Assembly (NCBI RefSeq): GCF_014636095.1
Contig: NZ_BMDV01000008.1
Location: forward strand, 1-64,000
Source of the DNA: Acinetobacter modestus
Lineage (GTDB): Bacteria > Pseudomonadota > Gammaproteobacteria > Pseudomonadales > Moraxellaceae
DNA length: 64,000 nt
Direction: 5' to 3'
Shown here: piece by piece, positions 41,007-49,812 of the stretch
Position numbering within the stretch: the first letter of the stretch is position 1
Layout of the letters: each line of letters starts with the position of its first letter
Program-made: the position numbers and the translations under genes
The notes under the pieces: generated by a model
What the model was told of the DNA's origin: nothing
What the model saw: only the letters and a program-made list of their open reading frames with translations
Database searches by the model: none

Positions 41007-41816
41007 TTAGAGCTCAACTTGAAAAGTGTGTTCTTTAGCAGGAAATGATTGGTTTTGAACAGCTGCATGATACGATTTAAATGCATCTACAATTGCTGTT
41101 TCGCCCGCTTGTTCTTTCATGAAATTACGCACAAAACGCGCAACTCGACCAAAAGTCAAACCAAGCATGTCTTGTACAACCAAAACTTGTCCATCAGTTT
41201 CATTGCCTGCACCAATACCAATCACTGGAGTATTAGGAAATAGTTCAGCAATTTCCTTGCCTAACTGAGCTGGAACACACTCTAATAATAATACCGCAGC
41301 ACCTGCATCAACCACAGCTTGGCAATCCGCAATTAATTGATCAGCTGCTTCACGCGTTCGTGCTTGAAGTTTATAGCCACCGAATACGTGTACTGATTGT
41401 GGCGTTAAACCCAAATGCACGCAGACAGGAATACCATTACGTGTCAAAACTTGGACTAATTCACTTAACCACGCACCACCTTCAATCTTGACCATCTGTG
41501 CGCCAACTTGCATTACTGCTTTTGCATTTTTCAAACCATCTTCAAGCGTTGCATAACTCATAAATGGTAGATCAGTCATAATTAAGGCGTGCGAATTACC
41601 ACGACGTACAGCTGCTGTATGATAAGCCATATCTTCAACTGTCACAGGAAGTGTGGAATCTCTTCCTTGAATCGCCATTCCTAGAGAATCACCAATTAAA
41701 ATTGTATCAATTTCAGCTAATTCCATCGCTTTAGCCATACTTGCATCGTAACAAGTAAGACATGAGAACTTACGTCCATCAGCTTTAAATTTTCTTAAGT
41801 CACTTAGACTAATCAT
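41007..41816 (-). CDS. panB: 3-methyl-2-oxobutanoate hydroxymethyltransferase
   Basis: Product of 269 residues from ATG 41816, preceded by AGAGG; the upstream ATG at 41837 overlaps that site. TIM-barrel enzyme that makes ketopantoate. Motifs: LTCYDASMAKAMELAEIDTILIGDSLGM (metal Asp), VKIEGG, VCVHLGLTPQSVHVFGGYKLQ, GIGAGNETDGQVLV. Confidence 0.96.
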   Translation of the reverse strand: MISLSDLRKFKADGRKFSCLTCYDASMAKAMELAEIDTILIGDSLGMAIQGRDSTLPVTVEDMAYHTAAVRRGNSHALIMTDLPFMSYATLEDGLKNAKAVMQVGAQMVKIEGGAWLSELVQVLTRNGIPVCVHLGLTPQSVHVFGGYKLQARTREAADQLIADCQAVVDAGAAVLLLECVPAQLGKEIAELFPNTPVIGIGAGNETDGQVLVVQDMLGLTFGRVARFVRNFMKEQAGETAIVDAFKSYHAAVQNQSFPAKEHTFQVEL

Positions 41817-41855
41817 GATGATATCCTCTGCAGGCATTTCCAGAACGAAACAATC

Positions 41856-42344
41856 TTACGCAGTTGCCCAAGATTGATCTGCGATTACAGTCAAGTTTGC
41901 TTGCTGCACTAGTTCTAAATCTTTTAATGAGTGCCCATTTAACTGTAAATGAGCATCTAAATCTAATAAGGGAAGGATCACAAAATCACGTTCTAAAATA
42001 CCAATATGTGGTACGGTCAAACGTTCATTTTGAATCTGCTCTTGACCATAAATCAATAGATCTAAATCAAGCGTGCGCTCTCCCCATCGCCTTAAACGAA
42101 TACGACCTGCTTCTTGCTCAAATTGTTGTAATTGGTCTAATAAGGCAAGTGCTTCAAGTGTCGTGTCCAATTGAACAACGGCATTTAGATAATTTGGCTG
42201 GTCCTGAGGACCCATCGGTGGACTTTGATAAAGCCTTGAAACTTTTACCGAACCTAAACTAGCCAACTTCACAACAGCTTCGCTAAGAAGCTGTTGTGAA
42301 TCACCTAAGTTACTGCCTAAACCGATATAGGTACGAATAGTCAT
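41856..42344 (-). CDS. folK: HPPK, folate biosynthesis pyrophosphokinase
   Basis: Product of 162 residues. It transfers pyrophosphate from ATP to 6-hydroxymethyl-dihydropterin. Motifs: YIGLGSNLGDSQQLL, SPPMGPQDQPNYLNAV, RWGERTLDLDLLIYG with the metal-binding DLD. It overlaps the pcnB stop by four bases. Confidence 0.96.
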   Translation of the reverse strand: MTIRTYIGLGSNLGDSQQLLSEAVVKLASLGSVKVSRLYQSPPMGPQDQPNYLNAVVQLDTTLEALALLDQLQQFEQEAGRIRLRRWGERTLDLDLLIYGQEQIQNERLTVPHIGILERDFVILPLLDLDAHLQLNGHSLKDLELVQQANLTVIADQSWATA

Positions 42345-43795
42345 TGCGTCGGTCCAAAAACCACTTGGCTCAGATCACGTTGTACACGCTTACGCTTAAG
42401 GATCGGATGATCTGCATTGATTTGTCCAGAAATGGCAGTCGCTTTTTCAATAAAACGGCTAGTTGATTCATCTGCTCTAACACGTTCTTTCTTGGCACGG
42501 CGGCTTCTCGGCTCAGGGACATTCACCAAAGGCTCAATCTCAGTGGTCTTTGGCTCATCAACTTCAACTGTCTTACGACGTGTTTTACTACGTTGACGGT
42601 TGTACTGACGAATTGCGACTTCTTTCTGATCGATTGACATTTCTTGGTAAGCTTCCCACCAAATACCCATGCCTTCGGTACTGCTATCACCTGATTTCTC
42701 ACGTAACAACAAGAAGTCAAAGCCTGCACGGAAACGTGCATGTCCAGCTAAAGCTTCAATTTGCTGTGGTTTTGGATTAAGCAAACGGGTTTGCATTTCC
42801 CATACTTCACGAATGAAAGTTTCAGCAAAACGGGGAATAATGGTACGTGTGGCTTGACGTTTCAATACATCTAAACCAGCTTGGGCACGTGCTTCAGCAG
42901 GAACAACACCTTTATTTAAATAAAAATCACAACGCTCTAAGAATGGCTTCCACAACAATACTGCATAAAAAAATGCGGGATTAATAGTCTTACCAATTTG
43001 AATTCGTTGATCAGTATTTTTAGCTGCACGTTCGATGAAAGCTGTTAGATTTGGAGGAATTTCAGCAAATAATTGCTTCCAAACACCAAACTCAATCAGC
43101 ATCGGCAAAACGCGTGCAAGATGCCCCATAGTAAATAATTTTTGAGACTCATCGTATAATCGATGAGGCGAAACGTCACGTAACAGTTGCGTCATTTCAA
43201 CATCAAAAACATCAATAATCGATTGATCAATTTGGAAGTTGAGTTTCGCAGCAAAACGTAAAGCACGTAACATCCGAACAGGATCTTCTTCAAATCGCTG
43301 TGCAGGCTCACCTAAAAAACGCAAAGTACGCGTTTTAATATCATCAACTGCATGACAAAAATCTAACACGATCGCTTGGCGCGGTTGATAATACAAAGTA
43401 TTAATTGAGAAATCTCGACGCGCAAAATCTTGCTCAATTGTTCCCCAATTATTATCTCGCAGGATCATACCAGAAGCACTGGTGACTGCTTTTTTGGGAG
43501 GAGCGCGGAAAGTTGCGACTTCAATCAGTTCGCGACCAGAATAAACATGTGCTAATTCGAAACGTCGACCAATAATTCGGCAACGTCGACCAAAAACTTC
43601 TTTCACTTGTGCTGGTGTTGCATTGGTGACAGCATCAAAATCCTTAGGATTAAGACCTAACATCATATCGCGAACACCGCCGCCCACAATATATGCCTCA
43701 TAGCCCGCTTTCGTTAGGCTATCGATTACATCTAATATTGAAGAAGGGAGTTGGGCTGTGGACAAACCACATTTTGACGCACGCAAAGTTTGCAA
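42341..43795 (-). CDS. pcnB: Poly(A) polymerase I
   Basis: Product of 484 residues starting at TTG 43795; an AGGAGA ribosome site lies about 11 bases upstream and no nearby ATG fits the alignment. Nucleotidyltransferase head: YIVGGGVRDMMLGLNPKDFDAVTNATP (metal Asp pair), RRDFSINTLYY, RMLRALRFAAKLNFQID. The last 90 residues are a basic tail (KERVRADE, LKRKRVQRDL). It adds 3' poly(A) tails that promote RNA decay; CCA-adding activity is unlikely given the tail. Confidence 0.94.
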   Translation of the reverse strand: MQTLRASKCGLSTAQLPSSILDVIDSLTKAGYEAYIVGGGVRDMMLGLNPKDFDAVTNATPAQVKEVFGRRCRIIGRRFELAHVYSGRELIEVATFRAPPKKAVTSASGMILRDNNWGTIEQDFARRDFSINTLYYQPRQAIVLDFCHAVDDIKTRTLRFLGEPAQRFEEDPVRMLRALRFAAKLNFQIDQSIIDVFDVEMTQLLRDVSPHRLYDESQKLFTMGHLARVLPMLIEFGVWKQLFAEIPPNLTAFIERAAKNTDQRIQIGKTINPAFFYAVLLWKPFLERCDFYLNKGVVPAEARAQAGLDVLKRQATRTIIPRFAETFIREVWEMQTRLLNPKPQQIEALAGHARFRAGFDFLLLREKSGDSSTEGMGIWWEAYQEMSIDQKEVAIRQYNRQRSKTRRKTVEVDEPKTTEIEPLVNVPEPRSRRAKKERVRADESTSRFIEKATAISGQINADHPILKRKRVQRDLSQVVFGPTQ

Positions 43796-43934
43796 AAGAC
43801 ACTGTCTCCTACGTCAGGACGTAAATAACAATTTGTCGCTAATCATAGCTCTAACACACTCAAAGGGCAATTTATTCTGTTGAAGTTTCAACAGATCAGT
43901 ATGTTTTAATTGCAATATCATCTTTATTTTTATC

Positions 43935-44363
43935 CTATAATCCTAAGCGTGCTTTATTTTTTTCAAGCAATTTTGGACCAATTCCTTTGACATTGACCAA
44001 CTCGTCCACCGTTTTAAAACCACCATTCTTTTGGCGATATTCAACAATTGCCTGAGCCTTTTTCTCACCAACGCCATTTAAAGTCTGTAACTGCTGTAAA
44101 TTTGCTTGGTTCAAACTAATCTTATCTCCCTGAATATTGACAGGGGATGAAACTTGCTGAGAGCTTTTCTGTGGTGTAGGTCTTGATAAATAATAATTAT
44201 TGTTAGGCTGCTTCGCTAATTGCTGATCACGTGCTTGTTGTTGAGCTTTCCATTTTTCATAGGATTGATCAAATGGTTGTGCACTCACACAATCAAAGCA
44301 GCTTAAAAATATAAAAATAAACAGAATAAAGTTATGTTTGCTGCTTGGTTGCGGCAAATTCAT
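43935..44363 (-). CDS. ComEA-like exported helix-hairpin-helix protein
   Basis: Product of 142 residues: an N-terminal signal sequence (ILFIFIFLSCFDCVSA), a low-complexity Gln/Ser linker, and a C-terminal ComEA helix-hairpin-helix pair (INLNQANLQQLQTLNGVGEKKAQAIVEYRQKNGGF then ELVNVKGIGPKLLEKN, about 80-140; the I of the first motif is written SLNQANL in the sequence). Such proteins bind incoming DNA in the periplasm during natural transformation. Its start overlaps the mazG end by 32 bases. Confidence 0.85.
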   Translation of the reverse strand: MNLPQPSSKHNFILFIFIFLSCFDCVSAQPFDQSYEKWKAQQQARDQQLAKQPNNNYYLSRPTPQKSSQQVSSPVNIQGDKISLNQANLQQLQTLNGVGEKKAQAIVEYRQKNGGFKTVDELVNVKGIGPKLLEKNKARLGL

Positions 44364-45138
44364 TGGATTTCCCCTGAAGTTTTAAGTGTCGTTTTGCTTG
44401 CTCCCATAGTTCATCCATTTCTGCCAAACTCATTTCTTGCAAGTCTTTATTTTGTCTTTGTGCTTGTTGTTCAATATATGCAAATCGGCTTCTAAATTTA
44501 TGAATCGTTGCCAATAATGCAGTCTCACTCGACACGCCAAGTTTACGTCCTACGTTAATTAAAGAAAATAGACAATCTCCAAACTCTTCTTGTATTTCAT
44601 CAGCTTTTTGAGTTTTTATTGCCTCTTGTAATTCCTCTAATTCCTCATTTAACTTCCCATAAGCATCTTCAACTGTTTCAAAATCAAAACCCAGCTGCGC
44701 TGCTTTTTTTTGAATCTCATGTGCCTGTACCAATGCTGGCGCATGTTTCACTTCATCTAGTCGAGATTGAGCCTTACCTTGTTTTTCTTGTTGCTTAATT
44801 TTTTTCCATAATTCACTGACTTGTTCTGGATCTAAATTTTGATATTTTTCAGCTTGAAATACATGTGGATGTCGACGAATTAATTTTTCACTAATCGCAT
44901 CGACCACATCATGAAAATTAAATGCACCTTGTTCACTATACATCTGAGATTGGAACACGACCTGCAATAACAAATCGCCTAACTCATTACGAATTTCATT
45001 TAGATCCCCCTCTCGAATCGCAGCTTCTACCTCATAGGCTTCTTCGATCGCATAACGCGTCAAACTATTTGGTGTTTGTTGTTGATCCCATGGGCACTTT
45101 TGTCTTAATTCGTGCATGATTTCTAATAACTTTTCCAT
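44332..45138 (-). CDS. mazG: MazG nucleoside triphosphate pyrophosphohydrolase
   Basis: Product of 268 residues from ATG 45138, preceded by GGAGAA; the longer frame to 45159 overlaps this site. Two MazG all-alpha NTP pyrophosphatase modules: the first with LRQKCPWDQQQTPNSLTRYAIEEAYE and EIRNELGDLLLQVVFQ, the second with ELEELQEAIKT and EIQEEFGDCLFSLINVGR. It hydrolyses NTPs and may lower ppGpp-linked stress. It is the first gene of mazG-comEA-like. Confidence 0.94.
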   Translation of the reverse strand: MEKLLEIMHELRQKCPWDQQQTPNSLTRYAIEEAYEVEAAIREGDLNEIRNELGDLLLQVVFQSQMYSEQGAFNFHDVVDAISEKLIRRHPHVFQAEKYQNLDPEQVSELWKKIKQQEKQGKAQSRLDEVKHAPALVQAHEIQKKAAQLGFDFETVEDAYGKLNEELEELQEAIKTQKADEIQEEFGDCLFSLINVGRKLGVSSETALLATIHKFRSRFAYIEQQAQRQNKDLQEMSLAEMDELWEQAKRHLKLQGKSNEFAATKQQT

Positions 45139-45231
45139 GAATTTCTCCAAATACACCAAATTGTTGCAGCCTGAACCTGCTTATGCGTAATATACGCCGA
45201 TTAAAGAAATATGATAAAGCAAGGGAAAGTA

Positions 45232-46005
45232 ATGCAACATAGCGTATTTATCAGTGGGGCCGCACAAGGAATTGGTGCTGAGATCGCACGTATGTTTTAT
45301 CGACAAGGTTATAAAGTCGGTATATATGATATTAACGATGAACAAGCGCGACAATTAGCCGATGAACTTGGGGAAAATGCGAAAGCGGGCTATCTCGATG
45401 TAAGCAACTTTCGTCAATGGCAAATCGCTTTACAAGACTTTAATAATTGGGCTGGTGAACTCAATATTTTAATTAATAACGCTGGCATCCTATATTCAGG
45501 TGCATTTGAAAACACCCCAATCCAATCTCATCATCGTACCATCGACATCAATGTAAAAGGTGTTTTTAATGGTTGCCATGTTGCCTTACCTCACCTACAA
45601 AAAGCCAGTTTTGCTCGTGTAATTAATCTTTCTTCAGCTTCAGCAATTTATGGACAAGCAGATTTAGCCTCATATTCAGCAAGTAAGTTTGCTGTTCGTG
45701 GTTTAACAGAAGCTTTAGACGTCGAGTGGCAGAAATATAATATTCGTGTGCTTGATGTAATGCCTTTATTTGTACAAACCAATATGGTGAAGAATATGGA
45801 TGCGGGCAGTATTCAAAATATTGGCGTAGATTTAACCCCCGCTGATGTAGCAAAACAAGTATTACATCTAGCACAACAAAAAGATCACGCCTTGATTCCA
45901 ACACACACTCCTATAGGAATTAAAACTAAATTGATGTATCAATTGTCGAGCATCAGCCCACAGTTTTTAAATCGATTGACCAATATTTTTTTATCAAAAA
46001 GATAA
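45232..46005 (+). CDS. Short-chain dehydrogenase/reductase
   Basis: Product of 257 residues from ATG 45232 behind AAGGGAAAG. Classical SDR: cofactor motif SGAAQGIGAEIARMF, Asp-type NAD preference (YDINDEQA), NNAG at ILINNAGILYSG, and the catalytic Ser, Tyr, Lys in SSASAIYGQADLASYSASK. Substrate unknown. Confidence 0.9.
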   Translation: MQHSVFISGAAQGIGAEIARMFYRQGYKVGIYDINDEQARQLADELGENAKAGYLDVSNFRQWQIALQDFNNWAGELNILINNAGILYSGAFENTPIQSHHRTIDINVKGVFNGCHVALPHLQKASFARVINLSSASAIYGQADLASYSASKFAVRGLTEALDVEWQKYNIRVLDVMPLFVQTNMVKNMDAGSIQNIGVDLTPADVAKQVLHLAQQKDHALIPTHTPIGIKTKLMYQLSSISPQFLNRLTNIFLSKR

Positions 46006-46206
46006 TTTAAAAGATTCATTCAAATAATATTTGAATGAATCAAAATAAACATTATGTTTCAAAAACTTATACTAATAAAAAAATCTTTTACTTTATAAAA
46101 TAAAAATATTTATTAAATATCTTCTTAAATTCCTGTTAATTATTTAGAACTTTTTGTATATTTGCGTAATTTTTTAATACAGTTTTTATTTTTTATAGGG
46201 GTATAT

Positions 46207-47577
46207 ATGTCATCTTTATTATTAAAACCAAAGCTTTCATTCTTATTCATCAGCTGCATGAGTTTGTCGATTTCTGGTCTAACAACTCAAGTACATGCTG
46301 GTTTATTTGATAACTATACGGACACGGCTCAAAATTTTCGTTCATCACTGACTCAACCGATATCGACGCCAACACAAGAATTATTTGAAAAAAAAGCTAA
46401 AAGTAATGATGCAGCATTATATCTATTAGAAAAAGCGCGTTTAGAACAAGCAAACAAACAATATGAAGCTAGTAAGCAAACTTTTGAAAATGCATTTGAA
46501 TTGTTAGATGCTCAAAATAATAAAGCGACAATTAGCGCTTCTAAATTAGGTTTTAAGGCACTTTCCCTCGTGAGTAATGATAGCGTAGCACCTTATAAGA
46601 TTCCTGAATATGAACAGGTATTAGCACATGTTTACCAATCGATAAACTATCTAGCTTTAAATAATACTGAGGGTGCGGCTGTTGAAATGCGTGTAGCGCA
46701 ACGTATTCAACGCGAAATTGAATTAGCTCATAGCAAAGAAGCAGAAAAAGCAACAGCCAAAGCTCAAAATGATAATTCTGCTCCAGCTGAATACGATGAA
46801 GCTTTAGCTGGACTAAATACAATTGCGGGTAAAGTAAAAAACACGTATCAAAATGCGTATGCATTTTATATGGCGGCAACCTTATGGGAAGCTTTGGGTG
46901 AAAAAAATGATGCTTTAGTTGATTATAAAAAAGCATATGAACTACAGCCAAATGATTTTATTAAAAATGATGTAAAACGACTAGATAACGGTGCAAACAA
47001 AGCAAATGCTCAATATCCTGTCGTTATTTTCCTGGAGCAAGGATTAGTTCCTCAAAAAATTTCTTCGACCTTAGCAATTCCAACACCAAATGGATTAGTG
47101 AATATCTCATTTGCAAGCTATGACCCTTCAACCTATATCACACCAAGACAGGTCGATATCGCAGTGAATGGGAAAACCGTTGCAAATACAGCATTACTTA
47201 CTGATATTGGTGCATTGGCTGTAAAAACACTAAAAGAAAATATTGCCGCTAATCTCACAACTCAAATTGCACGTTCTACAGCGAAATACGCTGTACAAAA
47301 AGAACTGGGCAATCGTTTAGGCGTATTTGGACAACTTGCAGGCAATGTCTATAACACTGCCACAGAAAAAGCAGATGTTCGTGCATGGAATACCCTCCCA
47401 AGCAATGCACAAGTCACTCGCCTTTTACTCCCTGTTGGTAGTCATACCATTCAACTTAAAAACAACTATGCAAACCAATCGATCAATATTGAAGTGAAAG
47501 CTAATCAGACGACCTTTATTCATGGTATCGAAACCAACCAACAAATTGTCGCTGATAGCTTCAGTATCGCTAAATAA
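46207..47577 (+). CDS. COG3014-like exported TPR-type protein
   Basis: Product of 456 residues from ATG 46207 behind AGGGG; the frame to 46162 has no ribosome site. A signal peptide ends near VHA (about residue 30). The middle is helical with TPR-like repeats (ALYLLEKARLEQANKQYEASKQTFENAFELL, NAYAFYMAATLWEALGEKNDALVDYKKAYELQPND). The C-terminal part is beta-rich. This matches my recollection of COG3014. It heads a four-gene set of exported proteins with YcfL- and LpoB-like genes, so a role with the outer-membrane PBP activator is likely. Confidence 0.75.
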   Translation: MSSLLLKPKLSFLFISCMSLSISGLTTQVHAGLFDNYTDTAQNFRSSLTQPISTPTQELFEKKAKSNDAALYLLEKARLEQANKQYEASKQTFENAFELLDAQNNKATISASKLGFKALSLVSNDSVAPYKIPEYEQVLAHVYQSINYLALNNTEGAAVEMRVAQRIQREIELAHSKEAEKATAKAQNDNSAPAEYDEALAGLNTIAGKVKNTYQNAYAFYMAATLWEALGEKNDALVDYKKAYELQPNDFIKNDVKRLDNGANKANAQYPVVIFLEQGLVPQKISSTLAIPTPNGLVNISFASYDPSTYITPRQVDIAVNGKTVANTALLTDIGALAVKTLKENIAANLTTQIARSTAKYAVQKELGNRLGVFGQLAGNVYNTATEKADVRAWNTLPSNAQVTRLLLPVGSHTIQLKNNYANQSINIEVKANQTTFIHGIETNQQIVADSFSIAK

Positions 47578-47595
47578 TAACTTGAGTAAAACATA

Positions 47596-48003
47596 ATGAA
47601 ACAACGCCTTTTACCCATAATTCTGTGTAGCTTTAGCCTTGGCTTAACTGCATGTACAGCACCAAATGCGATGCGTACACAAACAGACCCAAATACTGGT
47701 GCAAGCAATGTCAGAACCATGACAGGTAATCCTATTCTCGCAACCCGTATTGGTGTCAATCGAATCAATATGGTCAGTCTTGGAGATATTAAAAAAGCAT
47801 CACTCGCCTTAAAAAATGGTTGGTTCTACGCACAATCTTTTGAATACAAAGTTGTTTGGTTTGATGCCAATGGAACAGAAATCAATCCAGAAGGTGCAAC
47901 TTGGAAACCAATCACATTACAAGGGCGTGAAGTAAAAACTGTTCAGTCTGTCGCACCCAATCCAAGTGGTGTTGATGTACTGATTTACATGAAAAAAGAT
48001 TAA
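47596..48003 (+). CDS. YcfL-like lipoprotein (DUF1425)
   Basis: Product of 135 residues. Lipoprotein signal with the lipobox LGLTAC (Cys at about 20). The C-terminal part WFDANGTEINPEGATWKPITLQGREVKTVQSVAPNP fits the YcfL family, which is encoded next to lpoB in many gammaproteobacteria, as here. Function unknown; genetic linkage suggests a partner of the LpoB-PBP1b system. Confidence 0.82.
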   Translation: MKQRLLPIILCSFSLGLTACTAPNAMRTQTDPNTGASNVRTMTGNPILATRIGVNRINMVSLGDIKKASLALKNGWFYAQSFEYKVVWFDANGTEINPEGATWKPITLQGREVKTVQSVAPNPSGVDVLIYMKKD

Positions 48004-48032
48004 CCAATAGATTCTTGATCAGGGGGAAATAT

Positions 48033-48635
48033 ATGAAACTTCGCACTTTAGCTTTAGCAACAACAATCAGCACAATCGCTTTTGTGAGTGGTTGCACATC
48101 ACAATCAGTCTCTTATGGCGATGCACAGGCAACTGAAACACTTACTAAAGATTTTGGATCAACTGATCTTCAACAAATCGCTGCAAAAATGGTTGATGAC
48201 ATGTTGGCATTTCCACCTGTCATTGAAATGACTCAGTCTCGTCGCCCTGTGCTCTTCGTCGATCGCATTAAAAATAAAACTCAAGAGCACATTGATACTG
48301 AATCAATCACGGATACGATCCAAACTAAACTCATCAATTCTGGAAAATTCCGTTTTGTAGATATGACTTCTGTTGGCGCTATGGCCGATCAACTGGTATA
48401 TCAACAACAGAGTGGTATGGTAGACAAACGAACAGCTGTTAAAACGGGTTCGCAAATTGCTGCTGAATACATGTTAAACGGTAATTTATCGAGTATCGTG
48501 AAAAACTCAGGTGGTAAGAGTGATGTTTATTATAAATTCACGTTTAAATTACAAAATCTAAAAACAGGAATTGTTGAATGGACGAGTGAAAAAGAAATTC
48601 GTAAATCTGCGAAACGTTCGACATTTGGTTTATAA
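48033..48635 (+). CDS. lpoB: LpoB-like penicillin-binding-protein activator lipoprotein
   Basis: Product of 200 residues from ATG 48033 behind AGGGGGAAAT. Lipobox FVSGC (Cys20). The CsgG/LpoB-like alpha/beta domain begins at about 55, with RPVLFVDRIKNKTQEHIDTESITDTIQTKL and ADQLVYQQQSGMVDKRTAVKTGSQIAAEYMLNG, matching LpoB. LpoB crosses the peptidoglycan layer and stimulates PBP1b; here the usual Pro-rich linker is very short, so reach across the periplasm may be limited. Confidence 0.82.
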   Translation: MKLRTLALATTISTIAFVSGCTSQSVSYGDAQATETLTKDFGSTDLQQIAAKMVDDMLAFPPVIEMTQSRRPVLFVDRIKNKTQEHIDTESITDTIQTKLINSGKFRFVDMTSVGAMADQLVYQQQSGMVDKRTAVKTGSQIAAEYMLNGNLSSIVKNSGGKSDVYYKFTFKLQNLKTGIVEWTSEKEIRKSAKRSTFGL

Positions 48636-48708
48636 ACTCTTTAAAAATTAAACCTGATACACAGTATTCCTGTGTTATCAGGTCTTTTGGTTAGAATGAT
48701 AGATAACG

Positions 48709-49710
48709 ATGAAATCTTTACTTTATGCAGCTTTATTCTGCCTCACAATAACGCATTCAGCCTATGCTGCTTTACAAGAAATTATGAAAGAAGCCACAGG
48801 CAGTGGCCCTACGCAACAACAAGCAATTGCCGAAGCTTTGCTCATCGCAGCACAATCTGTGAATGGAACTAGTGTCACTTCACGTACAGATCTGACTGAA
48901 GAAGTGAACATGGTCGTAACAAACAATCATTGGAGCTACCAAGGAAAAACCTCTCCTGTTTTTAGTATTGAAACACAAGGTACCAGTGCAATTAATCGTT
49001 TTCAGGTGCTGAGTGTATCTGGTTCTGGTAAAAACTATCGCGCGAAAGTCCGTGCTTATGTCAGCAAGTTTCAATCAAGTGTAGCGGATCAACACTTACG
49101 CCGTATTGCGGTTATGCCATTTCAATATAACTATTCAAAAACTCAACTCACAGATGGCAGTGATGCTGATGACTTTGTGACAGAAGTTGCCGATCTAATT
49201 GGTACTCAGCTATCAAACTCACGCCAGCTCAGTTTAGTCAGCCGTGACTATATTGAGGAGATGGCAACTGAAAATGCATTTCTTCGTTGGGATGGTGCAC
49301 CAGCAGAAATGGCAAGACTTGGGCAAAAAGTGGGTGCTGACTATATTTTAGTTGGACGGATCAATGAAGCAAAAACGACTCAAGGACGTTCATTTTATGG
49401 CGCTGTTCCAGCTGGGCAACAAGCAATCCGTCTAAATTGGCGAGTGATTGAGGTGAATACAGGGAAAGTTGCTGCTGCAGGAACTGTAAATCAACAGCAA
49501 CGCCAATCTCTAGGAGAGCTTATTCATAATTCACAATCTACAACCTCATCAGACTTACTCGCACAACAAATAAGTAATGATGTCTTAAATGGCTTGTCTT
49601 TAATGCCGATCAGTTACTCTCAACAAAATTCGACACAAGTCGAGAGTTCAGAACCACTGTCGGATGCTGAACTTACACCAGGTTCGAGTGAAAAACCGAT
49701 TCGTTGGTGA
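48709..49710 (+). CDS. Exported FlgT/CsgG-like domain protein
   Basis: Product of 333 residues. Signal peptide to about residue 21 (SAYA). The N-terminal domain has the EATGSGPTQQQAIAEALLIAAQSVNG pattern of FlgT-N type domains; the middle has a CsgG-like block (RRIAVMPFQYN, FVTEVADLIGTQLSNSRQLSLVSRDYIEEM, LGQKVGADYILVGRINEA). No flagellar genes are nearby and Acinetobacter lacks flagella, so a link with the LpoB cluster upstream is more likely. A short gap of 73 bases separates it from lpoB. Confidence 0.7.
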   Translation: MKSLLYAALFCLTITHSAYAALQEIMKEATGSGPTQQQAIAEALLIAAQSVNGTSVTSRTDLTEEVNMVVTNNHWSYQGKTSPVFSIETQGTSAINRFQVLSVSGSGKNYRAKVRAYVSKFQSSVADQHLRRIAVMPFQYNYSKTQLTDGSDADDFVTEVADLIGTQLSNSRQLSLVSRDYIEEMATENAFLRWDGAPAEMARLGQKVGADYILVGRINEAKTTQGRSFYGAVPAGQQAIRLNWRVIEVNTGKVAAAGTVNQQQRQSLGELIHNSQSTTSSDLLAQQISNDVLNGLSLMPISYSQQNSTQVESSEPLSDAELTPGSSEKPIRW

Positions 49711-49756
49711 TCGAATAATCTGTGTATATTCAACTTATGAATTTTTGTTGATGCAA

Positions 49757-49796
49757 AAAAAAGAACACTTTAAATTAATTTAAAGTGTTCTTTTTT
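49757..49796. terminator. Bidirectional terminator between the CsgG-like gene and relA
   Basis: A 40-base near-perfect palindrome with arms around GAACACTTTAAATT and A/T runs on both sides, between two convergent genes. Confidence 0.92.
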
Positions 49797-49812
49797 ATAA
49801 AGATAATACCAA

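Noticed and set aside
48709..49710. Flagellar protein FlgT
   Set aside because: Only the N-terminal domain pattern is similar. There are no flagellar genes around and the protein also has a CsgG-like block, so it is not called flagellar.
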